Below are positions 9,154-18,918 of a stretch of 64,000 bases of DNA, in pieces; positions within the stretch are counted from its first letter, which is position 1; each line of letters begins with the position of its first letter. Source of the DNA: Nannocystis pusilla (GTDB lineage: Bacteria > Myxococcota_A > Polyangia > Nannocystales > Nannocystaceae); NCBI RefSeq assembly GCF_026626665.1, contig NZ_JAPNKE010000002.1, forward strand, positions 7,107,168 through 7,171,167, written 5' to 3'. The notes under the pieces are model-generated. The model saw nothing but the letters and a program-made list of their open reading frames with translations. It did not search any database and was not told where the DNA came from. The position numbers and the translations under genes were made by a program.

Positions 9154-10267
9154 TCAGTCGAGCGGCCACTGGATCGCCGGGTCCTGCTCCTCGAGCGACG
9201 GCTCCACCGCATCGTCGCTGCGCTCGAGCCCCGCGAGCGCCCGCCACCACGGATTCACGCGATCGACCCGGCCCGGCTCGATCGCTTCGCCGAGCCGCGG
9301 CATCACCAGCTGAGCCCCGCGTTTCGGCGCCATCGTCATCAGCTGCTCCGGCGGGTCGTCCCACGGATGCAGCGCCAGGCTGAACGTGCCCCAGTGGACC
9401 GGCAGCAGCTTGCCGCCGCCGAGCAGCTCCAGCGCCGTGAGCGCTCGCTCGGGCCCGAGGTGCATGTCGCCCCACCCCGGGTGGAACGCACCGACCTCGA
9501 GCATCACCAGCTCGAACGGCCCCAGCTTCGCGCGGATGTCCGCGTACTCCTCCGTGAGCCCCGTGTCTCCGCTGAAGAACAGCGAGTGGTCGGCGCTGCG
9601 GACGGCGAAGCCCGACCACAGCGTCGTGTTGCGCATGCCCGGCCCGCGGCCCGAGAAGTGCTGCGACGGCGTCGCGGTCACCAGCACCTCGCTGTTCGCC
9701 ACGCGCACGCTGTCCCACCAGTCGAGCTCGGTGATGCGGTCCGCCGCCACGCCCCACGCTTCCAGGTGCGCGCCGACGCCGAGGCTCGTGACGAACGGCA
9801 CCGGCGTGCGCGCGAGCGCCTGGATCGTGGGGTAGTCGAGGTGGTCGTAGTGATCGTGGGAGATCAGCACGAGGTCGACGTCGGCCAGCGCCTCGACCGG
9901 CACGGGGATCGGCTGGAACCGCTTCGGCCCCGCGAACCCCAGCGGCGACGCGCGCTCTCCCACACCGGGTCGGTCAGGATGCGGACCCCGCCGATCTCGA
10001 TCAGCACCGTCGAGTGCCCGAGCCACGTCGCACGAAAGCCCGTCTCCGGCGGCCTGGCCCACGCCGGTCGCGGATCCACCGCCGGCAGCGGCGCCTTCGG
10101 CACGCGCCCCTGCCCGCACAGCAGCTCGCCGATCCGCGGCATCGGCCCCGAGCGCAGGTCGGGCAGCGCCGGGTAGAGGTTTTAAAACCCTCGCCCTCCC
10201 ACCGCGGCGACGCTCTCATCCGCTCGAGCCGCAACCCCGACGCCTGCTTGCCGAATGTTTTCATCAT
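9154..10267 (-). CDS. Metallo-beta-lactamase-fold hydrolase (UlaG/NAPE-PLD/RomA-like), two frameshifts
   Basis: Zinc-dependent hydrolase of the lactamase_B_2 type. The metal motif is SHDHYDHLD (HxHxDH). Later metal ligands lie in FFSGDTGLTEEY and LPVHWGTFSLALHPW, typical of the NAPE-PLD/RomA branch. The N-terminal strand (TWLGHSTVLIEIGG, TDPVW) is in a second frame and the first 28 residues in a third. Shifts lie near 9960 and in the TTTTAAAA run near 10181, where one more A yields FKNLYPALPD. Total length of about 370 residues is normal for the family. The substrate is unknown. Confidence 0.85.
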
Positions 10268-10307
10268 CTCCCCCTGTGTACCACGGCCGCCGCGCTGTCT
10301 GACGCGC

Positions 10308-10678
10308 CTACGGCAACGCCACCCCCGCGATCACCGCCAGCACCAGCACGTAGATCGCCGCGCTGACCAGCGCCCCGAGCCAATGTGCAGCCCGCTGCCG
10401 GCGGGGAACAGCCGCGGGACCGCGAACGGGTGCAGCGCCCAGGCGACCCCCGCGATCGTGAACGCCACGATCCACTTCGGGTGCGTGAGCCCGTACGTCA
10501 GCATGTGCGCGACGAGCAGGAGGCCCGCGGCCGGCGGCCCCGCGCACAGGCAGTGGACGAACAGTGCCGCCCTGCCGCGCCCGCACAGAAACCCGACCAG
10601 GCCCACCAGGGCCCCGAGCACCAGCCCCACCGCAGTGAGCACGAGGACGGCGTCGCTGGCGGGGAAGGTTTGGAGCAT
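10308..10678 (-). CDS. Small multi-pass membrane protein, frameshifted
   Basis: About 123 residues with roughly four TM segments: VLVLTAVGLVLGALVGLVGF, CAGPPAAGLLLVAHMLTY, WIVAFTIAGVAWALHPFAV and, after a frame change near 10385, AAIYVLVLAVIAGVALP. Without the shift the last helix becomes an Arg/Trp/Cys-rich tail, so an indel is likely. No family is recognised. A second small membrane protein at 48172 has a similar size and plan. Confidence 0.55.
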
Positions 10679-11010
10679 GACCGAGCATGCGCGAACCTCC
10701 GCCGGCCTTCCACCGCGCCGTCTCGCGCTCGCCCGCCCCCAGCCGTTGAGGCCCCAGGCCCACGGGCGGCGACTTCACCCGCCCCACCACGCCCCGGTGG
10801 ATTCGCCCCGCGCCCTAATCATCGCACCATGCAATCACGGCACTGCAGGATCGCCTGACCCGGGCGCGCTCGACCTCCGCATCGGCCGGACGCGCCGCGC
10901 AGGAATATGCACTGTCATCCTCGCCCCCCACCGGCCCGCCGCCGCGGCCTCTGGCGAATCGACGGGCCGCGAGTTATCACCGCGCGATGCGACGACGCGT
11001 CGAACCTGCC

Positions 11011-11700
11011 ATGTATCCATTCGCGCTCCTGCTCGCTTGCGGCGGCGTCACCGGCACCACCACCGAGAATGCCAGCGAGACCTCCGCCGCGAGCACCGAC
11101 GCGACCGCGGCCACGAGCGAGGCCGCCGGCACCGACGGCCAGACCTCCACCGGCGACGCGTCGACCGGCACGAGCACCGACACCACCACCACCACGAGCA
11201 CCACCGCCGAGCCGACCAGCGGTGATACGCCGCTCACCACCGACGCCCCCACCACCGGCGGCGACTCCACCATCACCACCACCACCGGTGACACCACCAC
11301 CACCGGCACCACCGGCGCCCCCGCCGAGCCGGACACGCAGGCCTGGTGGGTCGACGGCAACAGCCTGCAAATTCGCGTCATCCAGCGGGACGACGACGCC
11401 GGCCTGTGCCGCGGCTTCATCCTCGAGGCGCTCGCCAACGGCGGCCTCGACGACCCCAAGTACGAGCCCGTCGAGCAGCCGGACGAGTGGGGCGTCCGCG
11501 TCGTGTTCGTCCACCAGGACCTGGGCGATTGCTTCGACCCCTACCAGTTCTTCCGCAAAGATCCCGCCTACGCCGACAGCGCCGCCGGCACCGTCACCTT
11601 CCACGACGTCGACCAGGACGGCCGGCCCGCCAGCGTCGACCTCGAGATCACCGGCGTCTACGCGCCCTCCGCCCCGTGGATCCCCGCCGAGGATCTTTGA
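11011..11700 (+). CDS. Thr-rich-linker lipoprotein, unknown
   Basis: The start at 11011 (MYPFALLLACGG) gives a very short signal peptide and lipobox LLAC. About 90 residues of Thr/Ser/Ala/Asp-rich linker follow. The C-terminal domain of about 115 residues begins WWVDGNSLQIRVIQRDDDAG and has two Cys (AGLCRGF and GDCFDPYQFF). The domain family is not recognised. It is probably anchored in the outer membrane with the linker acting as spacer. It is convergent with the STAS gene, with two hairpins in between. Confidence 0.7.
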   Translation: MYPFALLLACGGVTGTTTENASETSAASTDATAATSEAAGTDGQTSTGDASTGTSTDTTTTTSTTAEPTSGDTPLTTDAPTTGGDSTITTTTGDTTTTGTTGAPAEPDTQAWWVDGNSLQIRVIQRDDDAGLCRGFILEALANGGLDDPKYEPVEQPDEWGVRVVFVHQDLGDCFDPYQFFRKDPAYADSAAGTVTFHDVDQDGRPASVDLEITGVYAPSAPWIPAEDL

Positions 11701-11751
11701 AAGCTACCGCCGTCGCCGTCGAGACCGGCTGAAGCCCGCGTCGACGCGGGA

Positions 11752-11829
11752 CGGTTCTGTCCGAAAGGACAGAACCGACGCCGGCCGAGGCCCGTCCTCG
11801 CGCCGGGCCTCGTCTGTCTGCAAGGACAG
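11752..11829. terminator. Two hairpins with GNRA-type loops between convergent genes
   Basis: The first is a perfect 11-bp stem, CGGTTCTGTCC / GGACAGAACCG, with loop GAAA (11752-11777). The second is CTGTCT / GGACAG with loop GCAA (11814-11829, one T-G wobble). Both contain the TGTCY...RGACA core seen elsewhere in the window. They lie 52 and 114 bases after the lipoprotein stop and 37 or more bases beyond the end of the opposing gene, so they fit a bidirectional terminator. No T-tract is present. Confidence 0.7.
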
Positions 11830-11865
11830 CTCTGTGTCGTCCAGCCGAGACTTCCTGGCACCTGG

Positions 11866-12825
11866 CTAAACTGGCCCGCGCCCGCGCTCGCCCTGCCTGG
11901 CGATGCAGTGCTGCAGCGCGTCGCGCAGGCGCGCCAGCACCGTCACGCGCGTCAGGTCGACGCCCAGCGCCACGATCGTCTGCGCGATCAACGGGTGGAT
12001 GCCCGTCAAGATGCCCTCCGCGCCGAGCAGGCGGATCGCCTGGATCATCCCGATCAGGTGGCTCGCGGTGCCGGTGTCGACCACCTCCACGCCGGTGAGG
12101 TCGAGGATGGCGAAGCGGGCCCGCGTGCGCGCGACCGCCTGCAGCAGGCTGTCCATGATCTCCGCCGTGCGGACGCTGTCGACCAGGCCCACGATCGGCA
12201 GCGTGATCACCCCGTCCCACACCTCGATGATCGGCGTCGAGAGCTCGCGGATCACCTCCTGCTGCGATTCGATCAGCCGCAGCTTGCTCGCCAATTCGGC
12301 GGTGCGCGCCTGCACCGCCTCCTCGAGCCGGCGGTTGTGCTCGCGCAGCTCCTCCTCGGTCTGCTTGAGCTCGCCGACGTGCAGGTGGATATGCACCACC
12401 TCCTCGACCGTCCCGTCCACGCGCACCACCGGCGACATCGCCGAGGCCACCCACGCCGCCTGGCCTGCGGCCACGCTCTCGTTCTTCTGCGGGTCGTAGC
12501 GGATCGACGGCATCTGCGCCGAGCGCCCCTCGTGGAACACCCGCTCGACCAGCGGCATGATCCCGTGCGCCCGCACCTGCGGGTCCGCGAGCACGTTGTA
12601 CGCCGCCACCTCGGCGGCGGTCACCCGCCACAGCTGCTCGTACGCGCCGTTGACCGCGTCGCTGGTGCCGTCGCCGCGATAGACCTGGACGCTCACCGCG
12701 CTCGAGTCGACCAGCGCCCGGTAGCGTCGGGCCGCCACCTCGACCTCCGCCAATCGCCGGCGGAGCGCCTCGATCTCCTCCTGCGCCCGTTGCAACTGCA
12801 ATGTAGGATCGCCCTGTTCCGCCAA
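11866..12825 (-). CDS. PAS-STAS regulator (RsbR-like anti-anti-sigma family)
   Basis: 319 residues. The N-terminal coiled coil (about 10-35) is followed by a PAS-like domain (about 35-150, VSVQVYRGDGTSDAVNGAYE). A second coiled coil follows (about 150-190, KQTEEELREHNRRLEEAV), then a C-terminal STAS domain (about 200-310). The STAS core reads FAILDLTGVEVVDTGTASHL, close to the RsbR/RsbS consensus in which Thr/Ser here is phosphorylated in stressosomes. It probably relays a sensory signal to a partner-switching pathway. No kinase (RsbT/RsbW) gene is adjacent. It is divergent from a second PAS-STAS gene. Confidence 0.88.
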   Translation of the reverse strand: MAEQGDPTLQLQRAQEEIEALRRRLAEVEVAARRYRALVDSSAVSVQVYRGDGTSDAVNGAYEQLWRVTAAEVAAYNVLADPQVRAHGIMPLVERVFHEGRSAQMPSIRYDPQKNESVAAGQAAWVASAMSPVVRVDGTVEEVVHIHLHVGELKQTEEELREHNRRLEEAVQARTAELASKLRLIESQQEVIRELSTPIIEVWDGVITLPIVGLVDSVRTAEIMDSLLQAVARTRARFAILDLTGVEVVDTGTASHLIGMIQAIRLLGAEGILTGIHPLIAQTIVALGVDLTRVTVLARLRDALQHCIARQGERGRGPV

Positions 12826-13301
12826 AGGACCTCGCGGCGATGGTGGACGCTCCTCGCCGCTCGCGGAATCTCCACAAAGGCGGTCGCCGCGAATTCGGCG
12901 CCCGGCGCGTCACGCTCCGCGCATTGGCGGCGATACCGCCATTGCCCGGATATGTTCATACTTCGCGCCCCGGAAGACAGATCGGCTCCCGCGACACCGC
13001 AGTCGCTGACCAGTAGTCATTGCGGTCTGTTTGGGACACATCGCCCCCGCTCGCGCCACAACCCGCCTCGCTCGCTCCGACCACCGGAAGCATGCGTCGT
13101 GTCGGTCGCGCCGGCGTCACCGACCGCGGACTGCGACCCGCCGCGGCGGGCGCCGCGCCCCGCCTCGCCTCGCGAGGATTGGCGCCTGGTGCGATGATTC
13201 CCGGCCCCTCCGCCGTCGGCCCAAAAAATCCCATGCAATCAGCGCTCGCGGGGGCCGGCGAGCGCTTGTCCCCCGCCATAACATCGTTTACTGTCCGCAG
13301 A
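12826..13301. other. Intergenic region between divergent STAS genes
   Basis: A 476-base stretch separating the two divergent PAS-STAS genes. It should hold both promoters. Candidate ORFs across it are low-complexity and in conflicting frames. I see no clear -35/-10 pair or repeat. Confidence 0.4.
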
Positions 13302-14218
13302 ATGTCGGATGTCGACTCGCGGATCCACGAGCTCGTCCGCCGCGTGCGCGGCATCGCCGACGCCGGCGTCCCGGAGCCGATCGCAGCCCGGGTGACGACG
13401 CTCTCGGCGAGCTCGAGCGCGAGGTCAACCGGCTGATCCGCGCCTCCGACGCCCGCCTGCAGGAGCGGCTGTTGTTCGCGGTCGGGCCGGTCGTGGTGTT
13501 CCGCTGGCAGAACCGCGAGGGCTGGCCGATCGAGTACGTCTCGCCCAACGTCGCCACCCTCACCGGCTATCCGCTCGAGGAGATCGCCAGCGGCCGCCGC
13601 TCCTACGCCTCGCTCATCCACGAGGCCGACCTCCCGCGCGTGTTCGAGGAGGTGACCACGAGCAGCAAGGCCGGCGCCTCGTGGTTCGTCCACCAGCCGT
13701 ACCGCCTGCTGCGCGCCGACGGCCGCGCGCTGTGGATCGCCGATTACACCGTGATCCTCCGCGACGACCGCGGCGAGATCACCCACTACTTCGGCTACAT
13801 CATGGACATCACCGACCAGGTCGAGCAGATGTCGCGCCTGCAGGCCCAGGAGCAGGTGATCGAGCGCATCGGCAGCCCGGTCCTGCAGGTCGGCCGCGGG
13901 GTGCTGGCGGTGCCGGTGCTCGGCGGCCTGCACGGCGACCGCGCCGCCCGCATGACCGAGGACTTGCTGTCGGCGATCTCGCGCTCCGGCGCCCGCACCG
14001 CCATCCTCGACCTCACCGGCCTGCTCGAGATCGACACCGCCACCGTCGAGTCGCTGCTGCGGACCAGCCGCGCCATCGGCCTGCTCGGCTGCCGCTGCGT
14101 GCTCTCGGGCATCTCGCCGCTGGTGGCGACGCTGATCGTCAAGCTCGGCCTCGAGGCGCAGTCGTTGACGACCGTGGCGACCCTGCAGGACGCGCTCGAG
14201 CTGGCCCTCCGGTCCTGA
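13302..14218 (+). CDS. PAS-STAS regulator (RsbR-like), frameshifted
   Basis: ATG at 13302 begins MSDVDSRIHELVRRVRGIAD. The frame changes near 13400, after which DALGELEREVNRLIRASD continues to the stop. A PAS/PAC module follows (VVVFRWQNREGWPIEYVS, ending IMDITDQVEQM), then a STAS domain with AILDLTGLLEIDTATVESL. The conserved Thr/Ser site of stressosome proteins aligns with the TAT segment. It is a paralogue of the gene at 11866 and likely acts in the same partner-switching network. The N-terminal segment before the PAS is short and helical. Confidence 0.85.
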
Positions 14219-14254
14219 CGCGAATCACGACACCTCTGATTACCAGGCCCCGCT

Positions 14255-14281
14255 CGTGAATGTGGCCACCCCACATTCACG
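14255..14281. terminator. Hairpin between convergent genes
   Basis: A perfect 11-bp stem, CGTGAATGTGG / CCACATTCACG, with a five-base loop CCACC, 36 bases after the STAS stop and 24 bases beyond the efflux operon's end. A good bidirectional terminator candidate without a T-tract. Confidence 0.65.
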
Positions 14282-14305
14282 CCTGATCATCACGTCAGTC
14301 ACTCC

Positions 14306-15673
14306 TCAGTCAAACTCGCCGACCTCGACCACGCGCCGGACCTCGAGCTCCGCCAGGCGCGCGGCCACTGCCGTTGCAGGTCGCGCAGCCGCATGTCGCG
14401 GACGCTGAGGCTCGCGTCCACCAGTTCGAACGCGCTCAGGCGACCGTTCTGATAGCCGGCCTGGGCCTGCAGCTGCAGCGCGTCCGCGGCCCCGCGGCTC
14501 ATCTCCACGTGGCGCAGCGACACCTCGTGGCGCTCGCGCGCCACCGCGTGCGTCGCCTGCAGCCGCTGTTCCGCCGCCAGCACCATCGTCCGCGCCGCGC
14601 TGTCGGCCGCGCGCACCTCCGCCCGCGCGCGGTCGATGAAGCCTTGCCCGCGCGACAGGATCGGCAGCGGGATCGACACGCCCCCGCCGACGTCGACCTG
14701 CCCCGGACCCTGGCCGAAGCCCGCCGCCACCCGCAGGCCGATGCCCGGGAACACCTCGCGGCGGGCCACCTTCACCCCCGCGCGCGCCCCCGCCACGCGG
14801 GCCTGCGCCGCCGCCAGATCGGGCCGCTCCGCCAGCATGCGCGCGCGCAGCTCCTCGTAGCCGTCCAGCTCGGGCCGCGTGAACAGATCGATCTGCGGCG
14901 CCCCGTGCAGCCGCGGCGCCAGCGGCCCGACCGCCACGTCGAGCTCGCCGCGCGCCTCCGTCACGCCCGCCTCGGCGCTGCGCATCTCCGCCTCGACCGC
15001 CATCACCTCGAGCGCGATCCGGGTCGCGTCGTACTTCGGCGTCACCCCGCCCGCCACCCGCGTGGCGACGATGCGCTCGCTCTCTCGCAGGTCCTCGAGC
15101 GCGTCGCCGTGGATCTCCACCGCCTGGCGCGCGCCGGCCAGGCCGATCATCGCCCGCTCGACCTCGAGCTCGAGCCCTCGCAGCAGCCGCTGGCTGTCGG
15201 CCTCGACCGCCCGCTGCTCGTGCCGCGCCGCCTCGCCGCGCGCGCGGGGCCCCGCTCAGCGGCAGCCATTGACCCACCCCGACCACGAACGCGCCGACGC
15301 GGTCGTACGACGTCGAGCGCACGCCGAGGAAGTAGTCGGCGTTGACGACCGGGTTCTCCCACAGGCGCGCCGCCACGCGGGTCGCCGCCGCCGCGTCGAC
15401 CCGCGCCGACGCGTAGTCGCGCAGCGGATGGCCCTCGCGCATCGCCGCGACCGCCTGCGCCAGGCTGAACCCCGGCTCCCTCACGTCCGCCCGCGCGCGA
15501 GCCTCGACCGTCTCGCCCCGCGGCGCCTCCTCGACCGCGACCGGCTCGACGCGCGCCAAGTCCCTCGCCGCGCTCCGGACCGCGAGCGCCCGCCCCTCGA
15601 CCGCCTCGCCCCGCGGCGCCTCCGCGACCGCCACCGGCGTCGCCAGCCACGCCCCCAGCACCCACGCGATCAC
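14306..15673 (-). CDS. Outer-membrane efflux factor (TolC/CusC-like), two frameshifts
   Basis: Last gene of the efflux operon. The GTG start at 15673 gives VIAWVLGAWLATPVAVAEAP, a signal peptide. The mature protein has the two-fold helical organisation of outer-membrane factors: FSLAQAVAAMREGHP, then ENPVV.ADYFLGVRS strands, LEVERAMIGLAGARQ helix, IPLPILSRGQGFIDRARAEV and GYQNGRLSAFELVDA. The frame changes near 15240 in a CGCGCG run and again near 14365. The real end is probably AELEVRRVVEVGEFD at 14306. The early segment repeats 'EAPRGE.VE.RA', which seems to derive from the adjacent 65-bp repeat. It should form the exit duct for the RND pump. Confidence 0.85.
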   Translation of the reverse strand: MIAWVLGAWLATPVAVAEAPRGEAVEGRALAVRSAARDLARVEPVAVEEAPRGETVEARARADVREPGFSLAQAVAAMREGHPLRDYASARVDAAAATRVAARLWENPVVNADYFLGVRSTSYDRVGAFVVGVGQWLPLSGAPRARRGGAARAAGGRGRQPAAAARARARGRAGDDRPGRRAPGGGDPRRRARGPARERAHRRHAGGGRGDAEVRRDPDRARGDGGRGGDAQRRGGRDGGARRARRGGRAAGAAAARGAADRSVHAARAGRLRGAARAHAGGAARSGGGAGPRGGGARGGEGGPPRGVPGHRPAGGGGLRPGSGAGRRRRGRVDPAADPVARARLHRPRAGGGARGRQRGADDGAGGGTAAAGDARGGARAPRGVAAPRGDEPRGRGRAAAAGPGRLSERSPERVRTGGREPQRPRHAAARPATAVAARLAELEVRRVVEVGEFD

Positions 15674-15868
15674 GGCTCGCCTCCTTCGCGCCGCGGCGCG
15701 CCCGCGATCGCCACCGGCGTCACCACCCACGCGAGCACGGCTCGCCTCCTCCGCGCCGCGGCGCGTCCGCGATCGCCACCGGCGTCACCACCCACCCGAT
15801 CACGGCTCGCCTCCTCCGCGCCGCGGCGCGCCCGCGATCGCCACCGGCGTCACCACCCACGCGATCAC
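15671..15868 (-). repeat. 65-bp repeat carrying ribosome site, GTG start and leader; chained mini-ORFs
   Basis: The unit appears with starts (GTG on the minus strand) at 15868, 15803, 15738 and the true outer-membrane-factor start at 15673, exactly 65 bases apart. Each contains AGGAGGCGAGCCGTG, i.e. a Shine-Dalgarno, spacer and start, followed by a signal-peptide-like VIAWVVTPVAIAGAP. Because 65 is not a multiple of three, the first copy reads 22 codons and stops at a TGA overlapping the next GTG (GTGA). The RND gene stop overlaps the first GTG in the same way. The second copy lost its overlapping stop (GTGC) and runs a few codons further. The third ends on the real gene start. Confidence 0.85.
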
Positions 15869-18800
15869 GGCTCGCCTCCTTCGCGCCGCGCATCGCCGCG
15901 ATACAGCAGCGGCAGCAGCACCAGCATCACCGGCGTCGCCACCAGCAGCCCCGACACGATTGCGATCGCGAACGGCCGCTGCGTCTCGCTGCCCATCGCG
16001 TGGCTGAGGGCAGCCGGCACCAGCCCGAGCAGCGCCAGCGCCGTCGTCAGCAGGACCGGGCGCAGGGCCGCGCGCGGCCCCTCGATCGCCGCCGAGCCGC
16101 GGTCCTCCGCCGCCGCGCGATCGATCGCCCCGCACAGCACCACCCCCGACAGCACCACCTGCCCGAGCAGCGCGATGCAGCCGACCGCGCTGCTGACCGA
16201 GAACAGCTCGCCCGCCAGGCGCAGCCCCGCGACCGCGCCGAAGCACGCCAGCGGCAGGAACGCCGCGATGATCAACGTCGGGCGCAGGCGGCCGAAGTTG
16301 AGGAACAGGATCCCGAGGATCGCCGCCAGCGCGGCCGGGAACGACAGCGCCAGCCGGCGCATCGCCCGGTCCTGATTCTTGAACTCGCCGCTCCACACCA
16401 GCTGCAGGCCCTCGCCCAGGGGCACCTCGCCGACCGCCGCCTGCGCCTCCTTCACCGTGCTGCCGAGGTCGCGGCCGCGGACGTTGAACTTGACCGCCAC
16501 GAAGCGCGTGAAGTCTTCGCGCCAGATCGCCGCGCGCCCCGGCCCGAGCGAGATCGTCGCCACCTCGCCGAGCGTCACCCCGCGGTCCGGCTCCGACACC
16601 ACCAGCCGGCGCAGCGCCGCCGGGTCGGCGCGCACGTCGTCCGGCAGGCGCAGGGCCACCCCGTGGCGCCGCTCGCCGTCCCACACCTCCGTCGCCACCG
16701 CGCTGCCGAGCGCCACGCGGATCGTCGTCTGCACGTCTTCGACCGCCAGCCCGCGGCGGGCCAGCGCCTCGCGGTCGAGCTCGATGCGCAGCTGCGGCAC
16801 GCTGCCGGCCTGGTACAGCGCCAGGTCGGCCACCCCCGGCACCGCGGACAGGCGCTCGCGCAACGCGTCCGCGGCCGTCGTCATCGCCGCCAGGTCCTGG
16901 CCGCGGACCTTGAGCACGACCTGACCGATGATGCCCGAGATCGTCTCGAACACGCGGTCGGTGATCGGCTGCGAGAAGTTGAGCTCGACCCCCGGCAGGT
17001 CGGCCAGGTGCGCGCGCAGCTCGGCCTCGAGGCTGCGGCGCGACGCCCGCGGCGCCACTGCGACTCGGGCGCCAGGTTGACGAAGAACTCGGCGTTGTTG
17101 GGCCCCTCGGCCTGGGTCGCGTCCTCGGGCCGGCCGATGTGCGTCAGCACGTCGGTGACCTCCGGCAGCCCCAGCATCGCCGCGCGCATCTCGGTGACGT
17201 GGCGGCGCGTCTCGTCGAGCGCGATCGTCGAGGGGAACACCGCCGTCACGTAGAACCCGCCCTCGTTGAGCTCCGGCAGGAACTCGCTGCCGATCCCGCG
17301 GGCGTACAGCCCGAGGCCGACGGTCAGCCCCAGCAGCAGCGCCAGCGCGGCCCGGCGCAGTCGCAGCAGCCGGCCGAGTCCTGCCCCGTAGACCCGCGCG
17401 AGCGCCGAGATCCACCGCGGCGGCGCCCCGTCGACTCGCCCGCGCAGCAGCGCCCGCTCGAGCGCCGGCACCACCAGCGCCGCCGACAGCAGCGCGCCGA
17501 GCAGCGCGAACCCGTAGGTGTAGGCCATCGGCGCGAAGATGCGGCCCTCGACCCGCTCGAGCGTGAAGATCGGGATCAACGCGGCGATGATGATGAGCAG
17601 CGCCAGCGCCACCGCGCGGGCCACCCCGCCGGCCGCGGCCTCGATCACCGCGGCCCGCTCGCCCTTCGGCTGGTGGTGGATCGCGTGCAGCGTCGCCTCG
17701 AGCAGCACGATCGCCCCGTCGACCAGGATCCCGAAGTCGATCGCGCCGAGCGAGATCAGGTTGGCCGGCAGCCCCATCCAGCGCAGGCCGATGAACGCGG
17801 TCAGCATCGACAGCGGCACCACCACCGCGATGATGAGCACCCCGCGCCATGTCCGAAGGAACAGGTAAACGACCGCCAGGACCAGCAGCGCGCCCTCGAG
17901 CAGGTTCTTGCCGACGGTCCCGAGCGTCGCCTCGACCAGGTTCGTGCGGTCGTAGAACGTGTCGATGCGGACGTCCTGCGGCAGCACCTCGCTATTGAGC
18001 TCGTCGACCCGCGCGTGCAAGGCCCCCAGCACCACGCTCGGGTTCTCCCCGCGGCGCAGCAGCACGATCCCCTCGACCACCTCGTCGACCGCCCCGCGAC
18101 CCACGCTCCCGCGCCGCGGCGTCGAGCCCTCGACCAGCGTCGCCACGTCCTGCACGCGCACCGGCACCCCGCCCTGCTCGCGCACCACCGCCAGGCCGAG
18201 CTCGGTCGGCGAATCGATCGCCCCCAGGCCGCGGACCACGAACTCCTGCGCGCCGATGCCGACGTAGCCGCCGCCGGCGTTGGCGTTGCTGCGGGCCAGA
18301 GCGTCGTGGACCTCGGCCACCGACACGTCCGCGGCGGCCAGGCGCGCCGGGTCGATGCGGACCTGGAACTGGCGCTCGAACCCGCCGAACGTCACCACGT
18401 CCGCGACCCCCGGCACCGCCCGCAGGCGCCGCTCGACCACGAAGTCCTGCAGCGCCCGCAGCTCGCGGAGGCTGCGATCGCCGCGCAGCGTGTAGCGGTA
18501 GATCTGGCCGACCGGCGTCGCCTGCGGCCCCATCTCCGCCTCCGCGCCGGCCGGCAGCTCCGCCCCGCGCAGGCGGTCCGCCACCAGAGTGCGCAGCTCG
18601 AAGTCCGACGTGCCCTCGGCGAACGTCAGCGTCACCAGCGACAGCCCGAACACCGACACCGAGCGCAGGTCGATCAGGTGCGGCGTGCCGGCGAACGCTC
18701 GCTCGAGCTCCAGCGTCACCCGGCGCTCGACCTCCTCTGCCGCCTGGCCGGGGTAGATCCCCACCACCTCGACCATCGGGTCGGTCACGTCCGGGAACGC

Positions 18801-18911
18801 CTCGATCGGCAGCTCGCGCAGCGCCGTCCACCCGTACAGCGCCAGCATCATCGCCCCGGCCAGCACCAGCGGCCAGCGGCGGACGGCGAAGCAGCTCAGC
18901 GCGGCGAACAT
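15865..18911 (-). CDS. Heavy-metal efflux RND pump (CusA/CzcA family), frameshifted
   Basis: Inner-membrane proton-driven transporter of about 1015 residues, the normal size for CusA/CzcA. TM1 is near residue 15. The porter domains include PQATPVGQIYRYTL, and TM4 carries the HME-RND signature (IDFGILVDGAIVLLEA). The second half has TISLGPGRAAIWREDF and the final TM bundle (FAIAIVSGLLVATPVMLVLL). The frame changes once near 17055; both halves are otherwise intact. It follows the adaptor gene by 7 bases and is coupled through a GTGA overlap to the repeat-bearing leader of the outer-membrane factor. Likely substrates are monovalent or divalent metal ions; the exact metal is not readable. Confidence 0.92.
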
Positions 18912-18918
18912 GCGGGCC

